DNA of 64,000 bases from Streptomyces radiopugnans (lineage in GTDB: Bacteria; Actinomycetota; Actinomycetes; Streptomycetales; Streptomycetaceae). Made by a program: the position numbers and the translations under genes. The DNA lies in the NCBI RefSeq assembly GCF_900110735.1, contig NZ_FOET01000007.1:1-64000 (forward strand), given 5' to 3'. Positions 13,109 to 24,133 of the stretch are shown here, piece after piece; the stretch's first letter is position 1; every line of letters begins with the position of its first letter. The notes beneath the pieces are model-generated. The model saw nothing but the letters and a program-made list of their open reading frames with translations, was not told the DNA's origin and searched no databases.

Positions 13109-13728
13109 GGCACCGCCTCGAACCGCACCCGGGCACCCGGGGCCAGCAGCGCGGCCGGCTCCCGGGAGACGTCCCACAGCACCGCGTCCGTCCGGCCGAT
13201 CAACTGCCAGCCGCCGGGCGAGGTACGCGGATACACCCCCGTGTACGCCCCGGCCAGACCCACCGAGCCCGGCGGCACCGAGGTGCGGGGGACGGTGCGG
13301 CGGGGCACGCCCAGCTCCTCGGGCAGCCCGGTGAGATAGCCGAACCCGGGGGCGAAGCCGCAGAAGGCGACCCGGAACTCGGTGCGCGTGTGGATCGCGA
13401 CCGCCTCCTCCTCGTCCACCCCCCACAGCGCCGCGACCCCGGCCAGATCGGGGCCGTCGTAGCGCACCGGCAGCACCACGGCGGCCGCGCCCGCCGGGGC
13501 GGTGTCGGGGAACTCCCGGTCCCGCAGCCACTCCGTCAGCGATCCCGGGTCCTCCAGCCCGTCCAGCAGGACGGTGGCCGCCGCCGGGACGATCTCCTCC
13601 ACCGGCGGCAGCTCGCCGGTCTCCCGCAGCCGCACCAGCTCGGCGTGGAGGGCCTGGGCCCGCTCGGTGCCCCCCACCTCCAGCAGCAGGGCGCGCCTGC
13701 CCATGGGCAGCACCCTCGTCACCCTCAT
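13105..13728 (-). CDS. pxpB: 5-oxoprolinase subunit B
   Basis: 207-residue cyclophilin-like subunit of 5-oxoprolinase (KipI family). The diagnostic motif CGFAPGFGYLTGLPEEL lies near residues 121-137, and the C-terminal GGWQLIGRTDAVLWD block is present. Its ATG overlaps the TGA of pxpA (ATGA), and its own stop overlaps the pxpC start. The three genes therefore form one coupled operon transcribed A-B-C. It acts with PxpC in the ATP-dependent ring opening of pyroglutamate. Confidence 0.93.
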   Translation of the reverse strand: MRVTRVLPMGRRALLLEVGGTERAQALHAELVRLRETGELPPVEEIVPAAATVLLDGLEDPGSLTEWLRDREFPDTAPAGAAAVVLPVRYDGPDLAGVAALWGVDEEEAVAIHTRTEFRVAFCGFAPGFGYLTGLPEELGVPRRTVPRTSVPPGSVGLAGAYTGVYPRTSPGGWQLIGRTDAVLWDVSREPAALLAPGARVRFEAVP

Positions 13729-14549
13729 CGCGCGAACGCCTCGATCCGCACCCCGGCCTCAGCGAGGGCCCGGCGCACCCGCCGGGCGAGCGCGACGGCG
13801 CCGGGGGTGTCGCCGTGCACGCACAGCGACCTGGCGACGGCGGCCACCCGCCCGCCGTCGCCGGTGGCCACGCTCCCGTGCAGCGCGATGCCCAGGGCCT
13901 GGGAGACCACGGCGTCCGGCTCGTGGATCACCGCCCCCGGCTCCCGCCGGGGCACCAGCGTGCCCCGCGCGGTGTAGCCGCGGTCGGCGAACGCCTCGGC
14001 GACCGCGGGCAGCCCGGCCTCCTCGGCGGCCCGCAGCAGCAGCGACCCGGGAAGCCCCAGCACCGGCAGCCCCCCGCCCGCCAGCAGCACCCCGGACACC
14101 ACCGCCCGGGCCTGGCCCTCGTCGTGCACCGCGCGGTTGTAGAGCGCGCCGTGCGGTTTGACGTACGCCACCCGCGCGCCCGCGGACTCGGCGAACACCC
14201 GCAGGGCGCCGATCTGGTAGGCGATCTCGTCGGCCAGCTCGTCCTCCGGGACATCCATCGCCCGCCGCCCGAAGCCCGCCAGGTCGCGGTAGGCGACCTG
14301 GGCGCCGATCGCCACCCCCCGCTCGGCCGCCTGCGCGCACACCCGGCGCATGGTGGGGGGATCCCCGGCGTGGAAGCCGCACGCGATGTTGGCGCTGCTG
14401 ACGACCGAGAGCAGCGCCTCGTCGTGGGTGAGCTCCCACCGCCCGAAGCCCTCGCCCAGGTCGGCGTTGAGATCGATCACCGAGGCCGTGCCCTCCACCG
14501 AATCCACCGAACCCACCGGAGCCGCCGCCCCCTCGTCCCGCTGTGTCAT
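13725..14549 (-). CDS. pxpA: 5-oxoprolinase subunit A (LamB/YcsF)
   Basis: 274-residue LamB/YcsF protein. After about 22 variable residues comes IDLNADLGEGFGRW, then SANIACGFHAGDP, VAYVKPHGALYNRA and FADRGYTARGTLVPR, all conserved in PxpA. It is first in the pxpABC operon. The N-terminal extension before the conserved Asp-Leu-Asn-Ala-Asp motif is short, and GTG or ATG codons downstream are poorly placed, so the ATG at 14547-14549 is kept. Confidence 0.93.
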   Translation of the reverse strand: MTQRDEGAAAPVGSVDSVEGTASVIDLNADLGEGFGRWELTHDEALLSVVSSANIACGFHAGDPPTMRRVCAQAAERGVAIGAQVAYRDLAGFGRRAMDVPEDELADEIAYQIGALRVFAESAGARVAYVKPHGALYNRAVHDEGQARAVVSGVLLAGGGLPVLGLPGSLLLRAAEEAGLPAVAEAFADRGYTARGTLVPRREPGAVIHEPDAVVSQALGIALHGSVATGDGGRVAAVARSLCVHGDTPGAVALARRVRRALAEAGVRIEAFAR

Positions 14550-14603
14550 GGGACGAGGGTAGTTCCGGGACGCGTGCGGGCGGGGCGCGCGCGGGCGTGC
14601 CCG

Positions 14604-14948
14604 TCAGCGCCGGCGGCGCGCCTCCGGGGTCTTCGGGGTCTTCGGGAGCGCCGCTTCCGTCTCCCCGGGGGCCCGCCCGTACCTCCGCGCCACCCCGCCC
14701 AGGTGGTGGAGGGCGAGCAGCAGCAGGCCGATGTCGTCCAGGTACACCGGATCCGGGAGCAGATCGACGGGGAAGACCGTGTAGACCAGCGCCCCCCAGA
14801 ACGCGGTCCTGGCGCTCACGGGGACGTCCGCGCCGCGCAGGAGCAGATAGGTGCGCACCAGCCTCACCAGGAGGACCGCCGCGACGGCCAGCAGCGCGGC
14901 GGCGAGCACCGCGCCGGCGGCGATCAGTACGACCTGCCGGGTCTCCAA
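14604..14948 (-). CDS. DUF1232 (YkvA-like) membrane protein
   Basis: 114-residue protein with an N-terminal transmembrane helix (about residues 8-32) and the DUF1232 motif YTVFPVDLLPDPVYLDDIGLLLLAL, followed by a basic tail. Function unknown; YkvA proteins are small membrane-associated proteins. The start is set by a strong GGGAGGAGG four bases before a TTG at 14946-14948. A TTG 19 codons further upstream (15005) keeps the frame open but has no ribosome site. It stands between pxpA and a phosphoesterase gene on the same strand. Confidence 0.8.
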   Translation of the reverse strand: METRQVVLIAAGAVLAAALLAVAAVLLVRLVRTYLLLRGADVPVSARTAFWGALVYTVFPVDLLPDPVYLDDIGLLLLALHHLGGVARRYGRAPGETEAALPKTPKTPEARRRR

Positions 14949-15041
14949 CGGACCTCCTCCCACAGGGGCCGGTGGAGTGATGATCGCCCCGGAGCCCGGC
15001 TTCAAACGTGGGCGCGTGGAACCGGTGTGCGCGCCGGGTGC

Positions 15042-15557
15042 TCAGCCGCGCGGCTGCAGCCGGTGCAGCTCGACCGCCTCCAGCCGCCCCGCCTCCACCA
15101 CCGCCGTCAGACAGGTGCGGTACGGCTGGGAGCGGCGGTCGGTGGGCGAGCCGGGGTTGAGCAACCGCAGCGGCGTGCCGGCGGCCGTGGTGGCGGTGGT
15201 GTCCCAGGGGATGTGGCTGTGGCCGAAGACCAGGACGTCCAGATCGCCGAAGCGCTCGGCACACCGCTTCTCCCGCCCCTGCTTCGGGCCCGTCTCGTGG
15301 ACGACGCCCAGGCGCAGCCCGTCCAGCTCCGCGCGGGCCACCTCCGGGAGCCGGGCGCGCAGTTCGGGCCCGTCGTTGTTGCCGTACACCCCGATCAGGC
15401 GCCGGGAGCGCTCCTGGAGGAGGTCGAGGGTGGCGGTGTCCACCCAGTCTCCGGCGTGGACCACCACGTCCGCCTCCGCCACGCGCGCCATCAGCTCCTC
15501 CGGCAGCCGCCTGGCGCGCTTGGGGACGTGGGTGTCGGACGTGATCAGCACAAGCAC
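15042..15557 (-). CDS. Metallophosphoesterase, YfcE/MJ0936 family
   Basis: 171-residue calcineurin-fold phosphodiesterase. All metal-site motifs are present in order: SDTHVPK (near residue 8), HAGDWVD, GVYGNNDG, VVHETG and FGHSHIP (near 125). The family cleaves phosphodiester model substrates with divalent metals; the natural substrate is unknown. The GTG at 15555-15557 follows GGTGGGACC; a longer open frame upstream runs antisense to the next gene. Probably transcribed with the DUF1232 gene. Confidence 0.9.
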   Translation of the reverse strand: MLVLITSDTHVPKRARRLPEELMARVAEADVVVHAGDWVDTATLDLLQERSRRLIGVYGNNDGPELRARLPEVARAELDGLRLGVVHETGPKQGREKRCAERFGDLDVLVFGHSHIPWDTTATTAAGTPLRLLNPGSPTDRRSQPYRTCLTAVVEAGRLEAVELHRLQPRG

Positions 15558-15704
15558 GGTCCCACCGTAACCCGCGGGCCCCCGCCGCCCCGCTCCCCGC
15601 CGCCCCCGCGTACACCATGCGGACAGCCCGGCCGCGCGCCGCGCGCCCGCCGTAGGGTGACCGCGACACGCCCAAGCCGGAACGGCCCGCACCCGGGGGA
15701 GCAC

Positions 15705-16703
15705 ATGACGCGCACCGACGACACGATCAGATGGGGCATCCTCGCCACGGGCGGCATAGCCGCGGCCTTCGCCCGCGACCTCGCGGCCCTGCCCGGCGGC
15801 GAGCTCCTCGCGGTCGGCTCGCGCTCGCCGCGGTCCGCCCGCCGCTTCGCCGACGAGCACGGCGTCCCGCGCGCGTACGGCAGCTGGGCCGAACTGGCTG
15901 CCGACCCGGACGTGGACGTGGTCTACGTCGCCACGCCCCACTCGGCGCACCTGGAGGCCGCCGCCGTCTGCCTGGAGGCGGGCAAGGCGGTGCTGTGCGA
16001 GAAGCCGCTCACCCTCAACCTCGCCCAGGCGCGGGAGATGGTCGGGCTGGCCCGCCGCAGGGGCGTCTTCCTGATGGAGGCCATGTGGACCTACTGCAAC
16101 CCGGTGGTCCGCCGCATGCTCGAACTCGTCGCCGACGGAGCGATCGGCGAGGTGCGCTCGGTCCACGCCGACTTCGGCATCGTCGCGCCCGTGGACGCCT
16201 CCCACCGCCTGCGCGATCCCCGGCTGGGCGGCGGCGCCCTGCTGGACCTGGGCGTCTACCCGGTCTCCTTCGCCCATCTCGTCCTGGGCGAACCCTCCTC
16301 CGTCGCCGCCTGGGCCCATCTGACGCCCGAGGGCGTGGACGAGACCACCGGAGTCCTGCTGGGCTACGACAGCGGTGCCGTCGCCACCCTCTCCTGCTCC
16401 ATCGCCTCCGCCAGCCCCACCGTGGCGGCCGTCAGCGGCACCAGGGGGCGCATCGAGCTGCCGCACGGCTTCTTCGCCCCCGAGTCCTTCGTGCTGCACC
16501 GCGGGGGGCGCGAGGCCGAGGAGGTCCGGGTGCCGCGGGCGGAGGGCGGCACCGGCTACGGGCCCGAGGCGGCCGAGGTGATGCGCTGCCTGCGGGAGAA
16601 GGAGACGGAGTCCCCGCTGGTGCCGCTGGACGGGACGCTCGCGGTGATGGCGACGCTGGACGCCGTCCGCGAGCGCGTCGGGGTCCGCTACCCGGGCGAC
16701 TGA
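15705..16703 (+). CDS. Gfo/Idh/MocA family oxidoreductase
   Basis: 332-residue NAD(P)-dependent sugar or cyclitol dehydrogenase. The Rossmann N-terminus starts IRWGILATGGIAAAFARDL. The family EKP motif is in VLCEKPLTLN near residue 105, and the C-terminal alpha/beta domain has the conserved GGGALLDLGVYPV segment. Close relatives include trans-1,2-dihydrobenzenediol dehydrogenase-like and glucose-fructose-oxidoreductase-like enzymes; the substrate cannot be told. The ATG at 15705 follows GGGGGAGCAC. It precedes the secreted GH3 gene by 277 bp. Confidence 0.9.
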   Translation: MTRTDDTIRWGILATGGIAAAFARDLAALPGGELLAVGSRSPRSARRFADEHGVPRAYGSWAELAADPDVDVVYVATPHSAHLEAAAVCLEAGKAVLCEKPLTLNLAQAREMVGLARRRGVFLMEAMWTYCNPVVRRMLELVADGAIGEVRSVHADFGIVAPVDASHRLRDPRLGGGALLDLGVYPVSFAHLVLGEPSSVAAWAHLTPEGVDETTGVLLGYDSGAVATLSCSIASASPTVAAVSGTRGRIELPHGFFAPESFVLHRGGREAEEVRVPRAEGGTGYGPEAAEVMRCLREKETESPLVPLDGTLAVMATLDAVRERVGVRYPGD

Positions 16704-16756
16704 CGGCCCGCCGGGCGTCCGGCGGGCAACGGCGTGCCGGGGGCCTCCGGGGCGGT

Positions 16757-16842
16757 TGGGAGCGCCTCGGAGGCCCCTCATCTGCCATGATTCCGAGAGC
16801 GCTCTCATCCTCCGGTCGGCAAACGCCCTGGGAGGGCTCCCG
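16757..16842 (+). promoter_or_regulatory. Three CebR-like operator boxes upstream of the GH3 gene
   Basis: The CebR consensus is TGGGAGCGCTCCCA. Here 16829-16842 reads TGGGAGGGCTCCCG (12/14), 16794-16807 reads CGAGAGCGCTCTCA (11/14, containing a perfect 12-bp palindrome at 16795-16806), and 16757-16770 reads TGGGAGCGCCTCGG (left half exact). Two lie just upstream of the putative -35. LacI-family control of the GH3 gene is likely; which repressor binds is inference. Confidence 0.65.
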
Positions 16843-16870
16843 GCTCCAAGAGATTTACGGATCAAGGGTC

Positions 16871-16899
16871 TTGACGGCCCATCCGGGCGCGTACAGGAT
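16871..16899 (+). promoter_or_regulatory. Putative promoter of the GH3 gene
   Basis: TTGACG (16871-16876), 17 bp, CAGGAT (16894-16899) fits a Streptomyces vegetative promoter, placing the start point about 75 bp before the ATG at 16981, downstream of the CebR-like boxes. Confidence 0.45.
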
Positions 16900-16980
16900 C
16901 AGCGCCGTGCACATGACAGTGCGCTTGCGCCTCCGTGTGTTCAAGTGCTGAAAACGCCGACCGCGCCCGAGGGAGCCGCC

Positions 16981-20166
<3,186 letters not shown>

Positions 20167-20193
20167 CCGTCCGCCCGCCCACTCACCCGAACC

Positions 20194-20235
20194 GGTCCGC
20201 CGGGCGTCCCGCTTCCACGGGGCGCCCGGCGGACC
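20194..20235 (+). terminator. Strong hairpin terminator after the GH3 gene
   Basis: 13-bp arms GGTCCGCCGGGCG and CGCCCGGCGGACC enclose a further CCCG/CGGG stem with a CTTCCA loop. It starts 28 bp after the GH3 stop and faces the end of the convergent phosphatase gene, so it can serve both. Confidence 0.8.
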
Positions 20236-20339
20236 GCCGCTCTCCCGGGGCGAACCCCCGCCGCGCCGCGCGGCCGGGGCGCACCGCGGCAGACCGACCG
20301 GCCGGCCCGTACGCCCGCCCGGGAGGCGTCGCATCCCGT

Positions 20340-20969
20340 TCACCCATCGAGGTGGCCGGTGTCACCGAGGCTGACGACCTGGCGGTTGTGGAAGAAGTCG
20401 TCCTCGCGGAGGACGGTGATGCTGCCGGACGGAGCCCGGAAGCTGACGGAGCCCAGCGACTCGAACGGCATCCCGATCCAGAACGCCACGACGAACGTCA
20501 GGGCGAAACCGTGCGTCACGACGACCTGGTGCTCGCACGGGCGCCGCAGGATCCCGTCCATGGCCGCGTAGACGCGCCGCGCGCACTCCGCCCTGGTCTC
20601 GGCCCCCCGTACGCCCTCGTGGTGCCCCATCCGGTCCCCGGCGGCCGGCGGCGGGACGAACCGCCGGTCCAGCCACTCCTGCGGCCTTCCCTCGGCCTCA
20701 CCGTAGGACTTCTCCCGCAGCCTGCGGTCCGACAGCGCTTCCACGCCCAGCAGTTCGGCCACGCGGTCGGCCGTCTGCCGGGCGCGCAGCAGGTCCGAGG
20801 AGACCACCTCCACCTCGGCCTCTTCGGGAATCCGGGCCCGTAGCGCCCGGGCGACGGCGACCGCCGCGCGCCTGCCCGCGGGCGTGAGGGGCGAGTCGTG
20901 CCACCCGCCGACCACCTTCTCCACGTGGTGTGCCGCCTCCGGGTGGGTGATGACGTAGACGCTGCGCAT
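20340..20969 (-). CDS. Histidine-phosphatase-fold protein with altered RHG motif
   Basis: 209-residue protein of the phosphoglycerate-mutase-like superfamily. The fold markers are present: WHDSPLTPAGRRAA, SSDLLRARQTADRVAELLG, the acid-base region YGEAEGRPQEW, and the second histidine in VVVTHGFALTFV. However, the usual N-terminal RHG is replaced by THP (YVITHPEAAHH), so the first arginine of the phosphate pocket is missing while the histidine stays. Activity may be changed or lost. It sits convergent to the GH3 gene and just downstream of the Cip1-like gene, possibly co-transcribed. Confidence 0.8.
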   Translation of the reverse strand: MRSVYVITHPEAAHHVEKVVGGWHDSPLTPAGRRAAVAVARALRARIPEEAEVEVVSSDLLRARQTADRVAELLGVEALSDRRLREKSYGEAEGRPQEWLDRRFVPPPAAGDRMGHHEGVRGAETRAECARRVYAAMDGILRRPCEHQVVVTHGFALTFVVAFWIGMPFESLGSVSFRAPSGSITVLREDDFFHNRQVVSLGDTGHLDG

Positions 20970-21014
20970 CGAGTGGACTCCTGCCGGAAGTGGCCGTCGC
21001 GGGAGGACGGGCGG

Positions 21015-21905
21015 TCAGCGGCCGCAGCCCACGCGCTCGGTGGACAGCGCCAGGTCGTCCAGGAGCAGGTCGTAGGAGTCCGGGGTGGGGTCGCCCTGGT
21101 AGAGCTGCCAGCCGATGCGGACGGTGTCGACGTCGGGGAGGACGAAGTCGACCGGGTTGCCGCCGTGGCGGGTGGTGGTGACGGTCAGGTCCGGCTTGGG
21201 CTCGCCGTCGATCCAGACCGAGACGCGGTTGTCGTCCGCGTCCATCTCCCACTCCAGGCACGTCCACTTCCCGGCCTCGGCCGGGGCGGACTCGCGCCAG
21301 TCGGTCCAGTCGCCCGTCGGCCCGCCGTCGGAGCCCACGCCCCACAGCTGCACTCCGTCGCCGACGGTCGGCACGTACTGGCCGCCGATGGGCCGCACCA
21401 CGCTGCCGTCGCCGCGGCCGGTGGCCTCGACCAGGGTGAAGTGGGCCCAGTCCGGGGCGGTGGGGAAGGCGTCCACGCGGACCCGCATCCGGCCGAAGAA
21501 GCTGTTGCCGGGGGCGTCGAAGTCGTCGACCTCCAGGAAGGCGTGGCCGTTGCCCTCGGTGCGCAGGTGCAGCACCTGCCCCGGACGGTGCTTCCCGGCG
21601 TGGCGGCGGTCGCGCCCGGTGGACCGCTCCACGGCCAGCGTGCCGTGCCGGGTGTCCACCCCCCAGTCCGAGCTGGTGCCCGCGCCGCGCGGCAGGTCCT
21701 CGAAGTCCTCGCAGAACAGCAGAGCGGGGGAGGGGGCGCAGCCGCGGTGCGGCAGGCGGTCGCCGGGCCCGTCGTGGGAGGGGGCGGGGGCGGCGCCGCC
21801 CGTGGCGGCGAGGGTGGTGACGGCGGCCAGGGCGAGTGCGCCGAGCAGGCCGGACGGCCGCCGGGAGGAACGGGGCCGGCGGGGTGGGCGGGGCAAGGAG
21901 CGCAT
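21015..21905 (-). CDS. Secreted Cip1-like protein (cellulose-induced, jelly-roll fold)
   Basis: 296-residue exported protein. An Arg-rich N-terminus with SRRPSGLL and a hydrophobic stretch to about residue 40 form a signal peptide (Sec or Tat). The mature part resembles Trichoderma reesei Cip1 as I recall that sequence: CEDFEDL near the start, FFGRMRVRVD, IGGQ, CLEWEMDADDNRVSVWIDG, and a nearly identical end (GW.LY.GD...DDL..ST.RVGCG). Cip1 is a secreted jelly-roll protein related to glucuronan lyases. The IGGQ motif is kept, but the arginine next to it is one position nearer the N-terminus than in Cip1. A perfect CebR box lies 42 bp upstream of the start, matching cellobiose induction. The ATG at 21903-21905 follows GGAGAACTCCC. 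Confidence 0.75.
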   Translation of the reverse strand: MRSLPRPPRRPRSSRRPSGLLGALALAAVTTLAATGGAAPAPSHDGPGDRLPHRGCAPSPALLFCEDFEDLPRGAGTSSDWGVDTRHGTLAVERSTGRDRRHAGKHRPGQVLHLRTEGNGHAFLEVDDFDAPGNSFFGRMRVRVDAFPTAPDWAHFTLVEATGRGDGSVVRPIGGQYVPTVGDGVQLWGVGSDGGPTGDWTDWRESAPAEAGKWTCLEWEMDADDNRVSVWIDGEPKPDLTVTTTRHGGNPVDFVLPDVDTVRIGWQLYQGDPTPDSYDLLLDDLALSTERVGCGR

Positions 21906-21946
21906 GGGAGTTCTCCGTCGGGTGGTCGGGGACTTCCGAACCGCTC

Positions 21947-21960
21947 TGGGAGCGCTCCCA
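21947..21960 (-). promoter_or_regulatory. Perfect CebR operator
   Basis: TGGGAGCGCTCCCA, identical to the 14-bp palindrome bound by the cellobiose-sensing LacI-family repressor CebR. It lies between the putative -10 of the Cip1-like gene and its start codon, so bound repressor would block early transcription. Confidence 0.85.
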
Positions 21961-21974
21961 TGCGGTCGTCCGGC

Positions 21975-22003
21975 ACCCTACGGCAACTCGCCCTCCACGG
22001 AAA
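21975..22003 (-). promoter_or_regulatory. Putative promoter of the Cip1-like gene
   Basis: On the minus strand TTTCCG (21998-22003), 17 bp, TAGGGT (21975-21980). The predicted start point falls just before the CebR box. Confidence 0.55.
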
Positions 22004-22060
22004 GGAGTCGAAGGGGCGAAGGGGAGCGTGAGCAGCCGGGACGCCCGCGCCCGGCGGACA

Positions 22061-22738
22061 TCACGCCCCCGCGCCGACGCGGGCCCGCAGGTTCTGGAAC
22101 TGCCGCACCTGCATGATGAAGTGCGCCGGCTCGCCCATCAGCAGGTCGAACGGCTTGGTGATCCCACGCGGCCGGCTCCGGCCGCGGGTGCGGACCACCA
22201 GGCGCGTCCCGCCCCCGGGGGCCGACCGCAGGTGGAAGGCCCAGATGCCGTCCAGGTACGCCCGGGGCGGGGCGACGGTCGGCATGTCGAAGGAGTGGCC
22301 GGACGGCAGCTCCAGGTCCGAGCGCAGCACCAGGGTCCGGTTCGGTTCCAGCAGCGCCACGGTGAACCAGGCGCGGCCGTCGCGCGTCGCGAGCAGCCGC
22401 TGCCCCTCGGACAGGCCCTGCCACTCGGGCACGAGCCGGTCCGCGCTCGGCTCGCCGTGGCGGTCCAGCCTGTCCCAGCTGTACCAGCCGCCGCGGTCGT
22501 CTCCCATCTGCGCCAGCCAGGCCCAGACCTCCTCGGGCGGCGCGGGAAGGGTGGTGGCCATCGTGGAGGTGCTGGTGGCGTCGGGGACGAGGTCGTCGCC
22601 GGGGTAGGTGCCGGCGGCCTCCTCCTCGGACGCGCCCCAGGTCAGCAGCCGGGGGCGGAGCCAGAACGCGTAGAGCGCGGAGGCCGCGGAGGCCATGGTG
22701 AGGGGGAGCAGACGGGCTCCCCGCCGGTGTCCACTCAT
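22061..22738 (-). CDS. SRPBCC-fold (polyketide cyclase/START-like) membrane-anchored protein
   Basis: 225-residue protein with one N-terminal hydrophobic helix (about residues 8-30) and a helix-grip domain: ATTLPAPPEEVWAWLAQMGDDRGGWYSWD, then LVPEWQGLSEGQRL, WFTVALLEPNRTLVLRS, and a long C-terminal helix ending MQVRQFQNLRARVG. The family binds hydrophobic ligands; no catalytic residue is evident. The ATG at 22736-22738 follows GCTGGGGGC; the open frame further upstream has no support. It is upstream of the CebR-controlled Cip1 gene but separated by its own promoter. Confidence 0.75.
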   Translation of the reverse strand: MSGHRRGARLLPLTMASAASALYAFWLRPRLLTWGASEEEAAGTYPGDDLVPDATSTSTMATTLPAPPEEVWAWLAQMGDDRGGWYSWDRLDRHGEPSADRLVPEWQGLSEGQRLLATRDGRAWFTVALLEPNRTLVLRSDLELPSGHSFDMPTVAPPRAYLDGIWAFHLRSAPGGGTRLVVRTRGRSRPRGITKPFDLLMGEPAHFIMQVRQFQNLRARVGAGA

Positions 22739-22864
22739 GCCCCCAGCATCACGCCGCCGCCCGTGCCCCGCCACCCGGCCGGCGGACGCTCCCTTCCCCG
22801 GGAGGGGAGGGGCGGTGATCCTTGACGGACGCCCTGTGGAATCGATCCCGAACCGGAGGAACCG

Positions 22865-24073
22865 ATGAACGGACAGCACCGCCCGACACGGCGCACGGCC
22901 CTGGCCCTGGCAGGCGCGGCCGCCGCGGGCCTGGTGTACGCACCGGAGGCCGCCGCGCGGCCGAGGGGGAGGGAGGGGCGGCGGTTACGGGTCTACCTGG
23001 GCGCCTACACCGGTGGCGCCCCGGGCCGCGGCATCGGGGTGGCGAGCGCGGATCCGGACACCGGCTCCCTGCGGCTGGAATCGGTGGTTCCCGCCGAGGA
23101 CCCCTCCTTCCTCGCGCTGTCGGCGACGGGCCGTGTGCTGTACGCCGTCAACGAGGTGGCGGAGGGCCGGGTGTCGGCCTACGCGCTCGCCCCGGACGGC
23201 ACCGTGCGGGGCCTTCTGGGGCAGTCGCCCAGCGGCGGCGCCCACCCCTGTCACCTCGCCCTCCACCCCGGCGGACGCCATCTGTTCACCGCCGACTACA
23301 CCTCCGGCACGGTCGGCGTCGTCGAGTTGCGGCCCGGCGGCGCGCCGGGGGAACTGGTCCAGGTGGTGCGCTACACCGGCTCCGGCCCCGACCCCGAGCG
23401 GCAGGACGGGCCGCACGCCCACATGGTGCTGCCCGATCCCGCCGGGGAGCGGCTGCTCACCGCCGACCTGGGCACCGACACCGTCCGCGTCCACCGCTTC
23501 GACGCCCGGCGCGGTCTGCTGACGGACGGCGCCGAGGTGCGGATGGCGCCCGGTTCCGGCCCGCGTCACCTGGCCTTCCACCCCTGCGGGCGCACCGTGT
23601 ACGTGCTGGGCGAGCTGGACTCCACGCTCACCTCCTGCGCGTACGACCCCGCCCGCGGCACCCTCACGCCCGTCGCCACCGTGCCGATCCTGCCCCGGGG
23701 CGCGGACCCGGCGGGCACCACCGCCGCCGAGGTGCTGGTCTCGGCGGACGGCCGGTTCGTGTACGCCTCCAACCGGGGCCACGACCTCGTCACCGTCCTC
23801 GCCGCGGGCGCGTCCGGCGGGATCCGCCCGCGTCCGGTCTCCCACCACCCCTGCGGCGGGAGGTCGCCCCGGCACATCGCCTTCGGGGCCGCGGCCCCGG
23901 GAGCCTCCGGGGCCCTCGGGGCGGCCCAGCGCCTGCTGTACACGGCCAACCAGGACTCCGGCACGGTCGCGCTCCTGCGCCGGGACCCGGTGAGCGGCGC
24001 CCTCGCGCCGGCCGGGGAGCCGCTCGCCTTCGACCGGGCGGTGTGCGTGCTGCCCGCGCGACGGGGCCGGTGA
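22865..24073 (+). CDS. Lactonase-family seven-bladed beta-propeller, Tat-exported
   Basis: 402-residue YbhE/Pgl-type lactonase-family protein. The N-terminus PTRRTALALAGAAAAGL is a twin-arginine-like signal. The propeller repeats carry GGAHPCHLALHPGGRHLFTA, DGPHAHMVLPD, GSGPRHLAFHPCGRTVYV and SPRHIAFG, typical of 6-phosphogluconolactonase-like propellers; export makes a cytosolic pentose-phosphate role unlikely. The start is clear: GGAGGAACCG before ATG 22865. Leu41 is encoded by TTA (22985-22987), the rare codon read only by the bldA tRNA in Streptomyces, so translation may be developmentally delayed. Confidence 0.88.
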   Translation: MNGQHRPTRRTALALAGAAAAGLVYAPEAAARPRGREGRRLRVYLGAYTGGAPGRGIGVASADPDTGSLRLESVVPAEDPSFLALSATGRVLYAVNEVAEGRVSAYALAPDGTVRGLLGQSPSGGAHPCHLALHPGGRHLFTADYTSGTVGVVELRPGGAPGELVQVVRYTGSGPDPERQDGPHAHMVLPDPAGERLLTADLGTDTVRVHRFDARRGLLTDGAEVRMAPGSGPRHLAFHPCGRTVYVLGELDSTLTSCAYDPARGTLTPVATVPILPRGADPAGTTAAEVLVSADGRFVYASNRGHDLVTVLAAGASGGIRPRPVSHHPCGGRSPRHIAFGAAAPGASGALGAAQRLLYTANQDSGTVALLRRDPVSGALAPAGEPLAFDRAVCVLPARRGR

Positions 24074-24075
24074 GA

Positions 24076-24116
24076 GGGCCCCGCCCGGAGCCGCGGCGGC
24101 TCCGGGCGGGGGGCCC
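24076..24116. terminator. Bidirectional hairpin between lactonase and DUF302 genes
   Basis: Arms GGGCCCCGCCCGGAGCC and GGCTCCGGGCGGGGGGCCC pair with a two-base bulge around GCGGC. It starts right after the lactonase stop and lies between convergent genes. Confidence 0.75.
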
Positions 24117-24133
24117 GGACCGGCAGGCGTACC

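Noticed and set aside
13815..15704. A plus-strand frame running into the oxidoreductase at 15705
   Set aside because: Antisense to pxpA, the DUF1232 gene and the phosphoesterase; the true start is the ATG at 15705 with GGGGGAG.
20966..21015. Possible promoter between the Cip1-like gene and the phosphatase gene
   Set aside because: The gap is only 45 bp, with no -10/-35 pattern; read-through from the CebR-controlled promoter is simpler.
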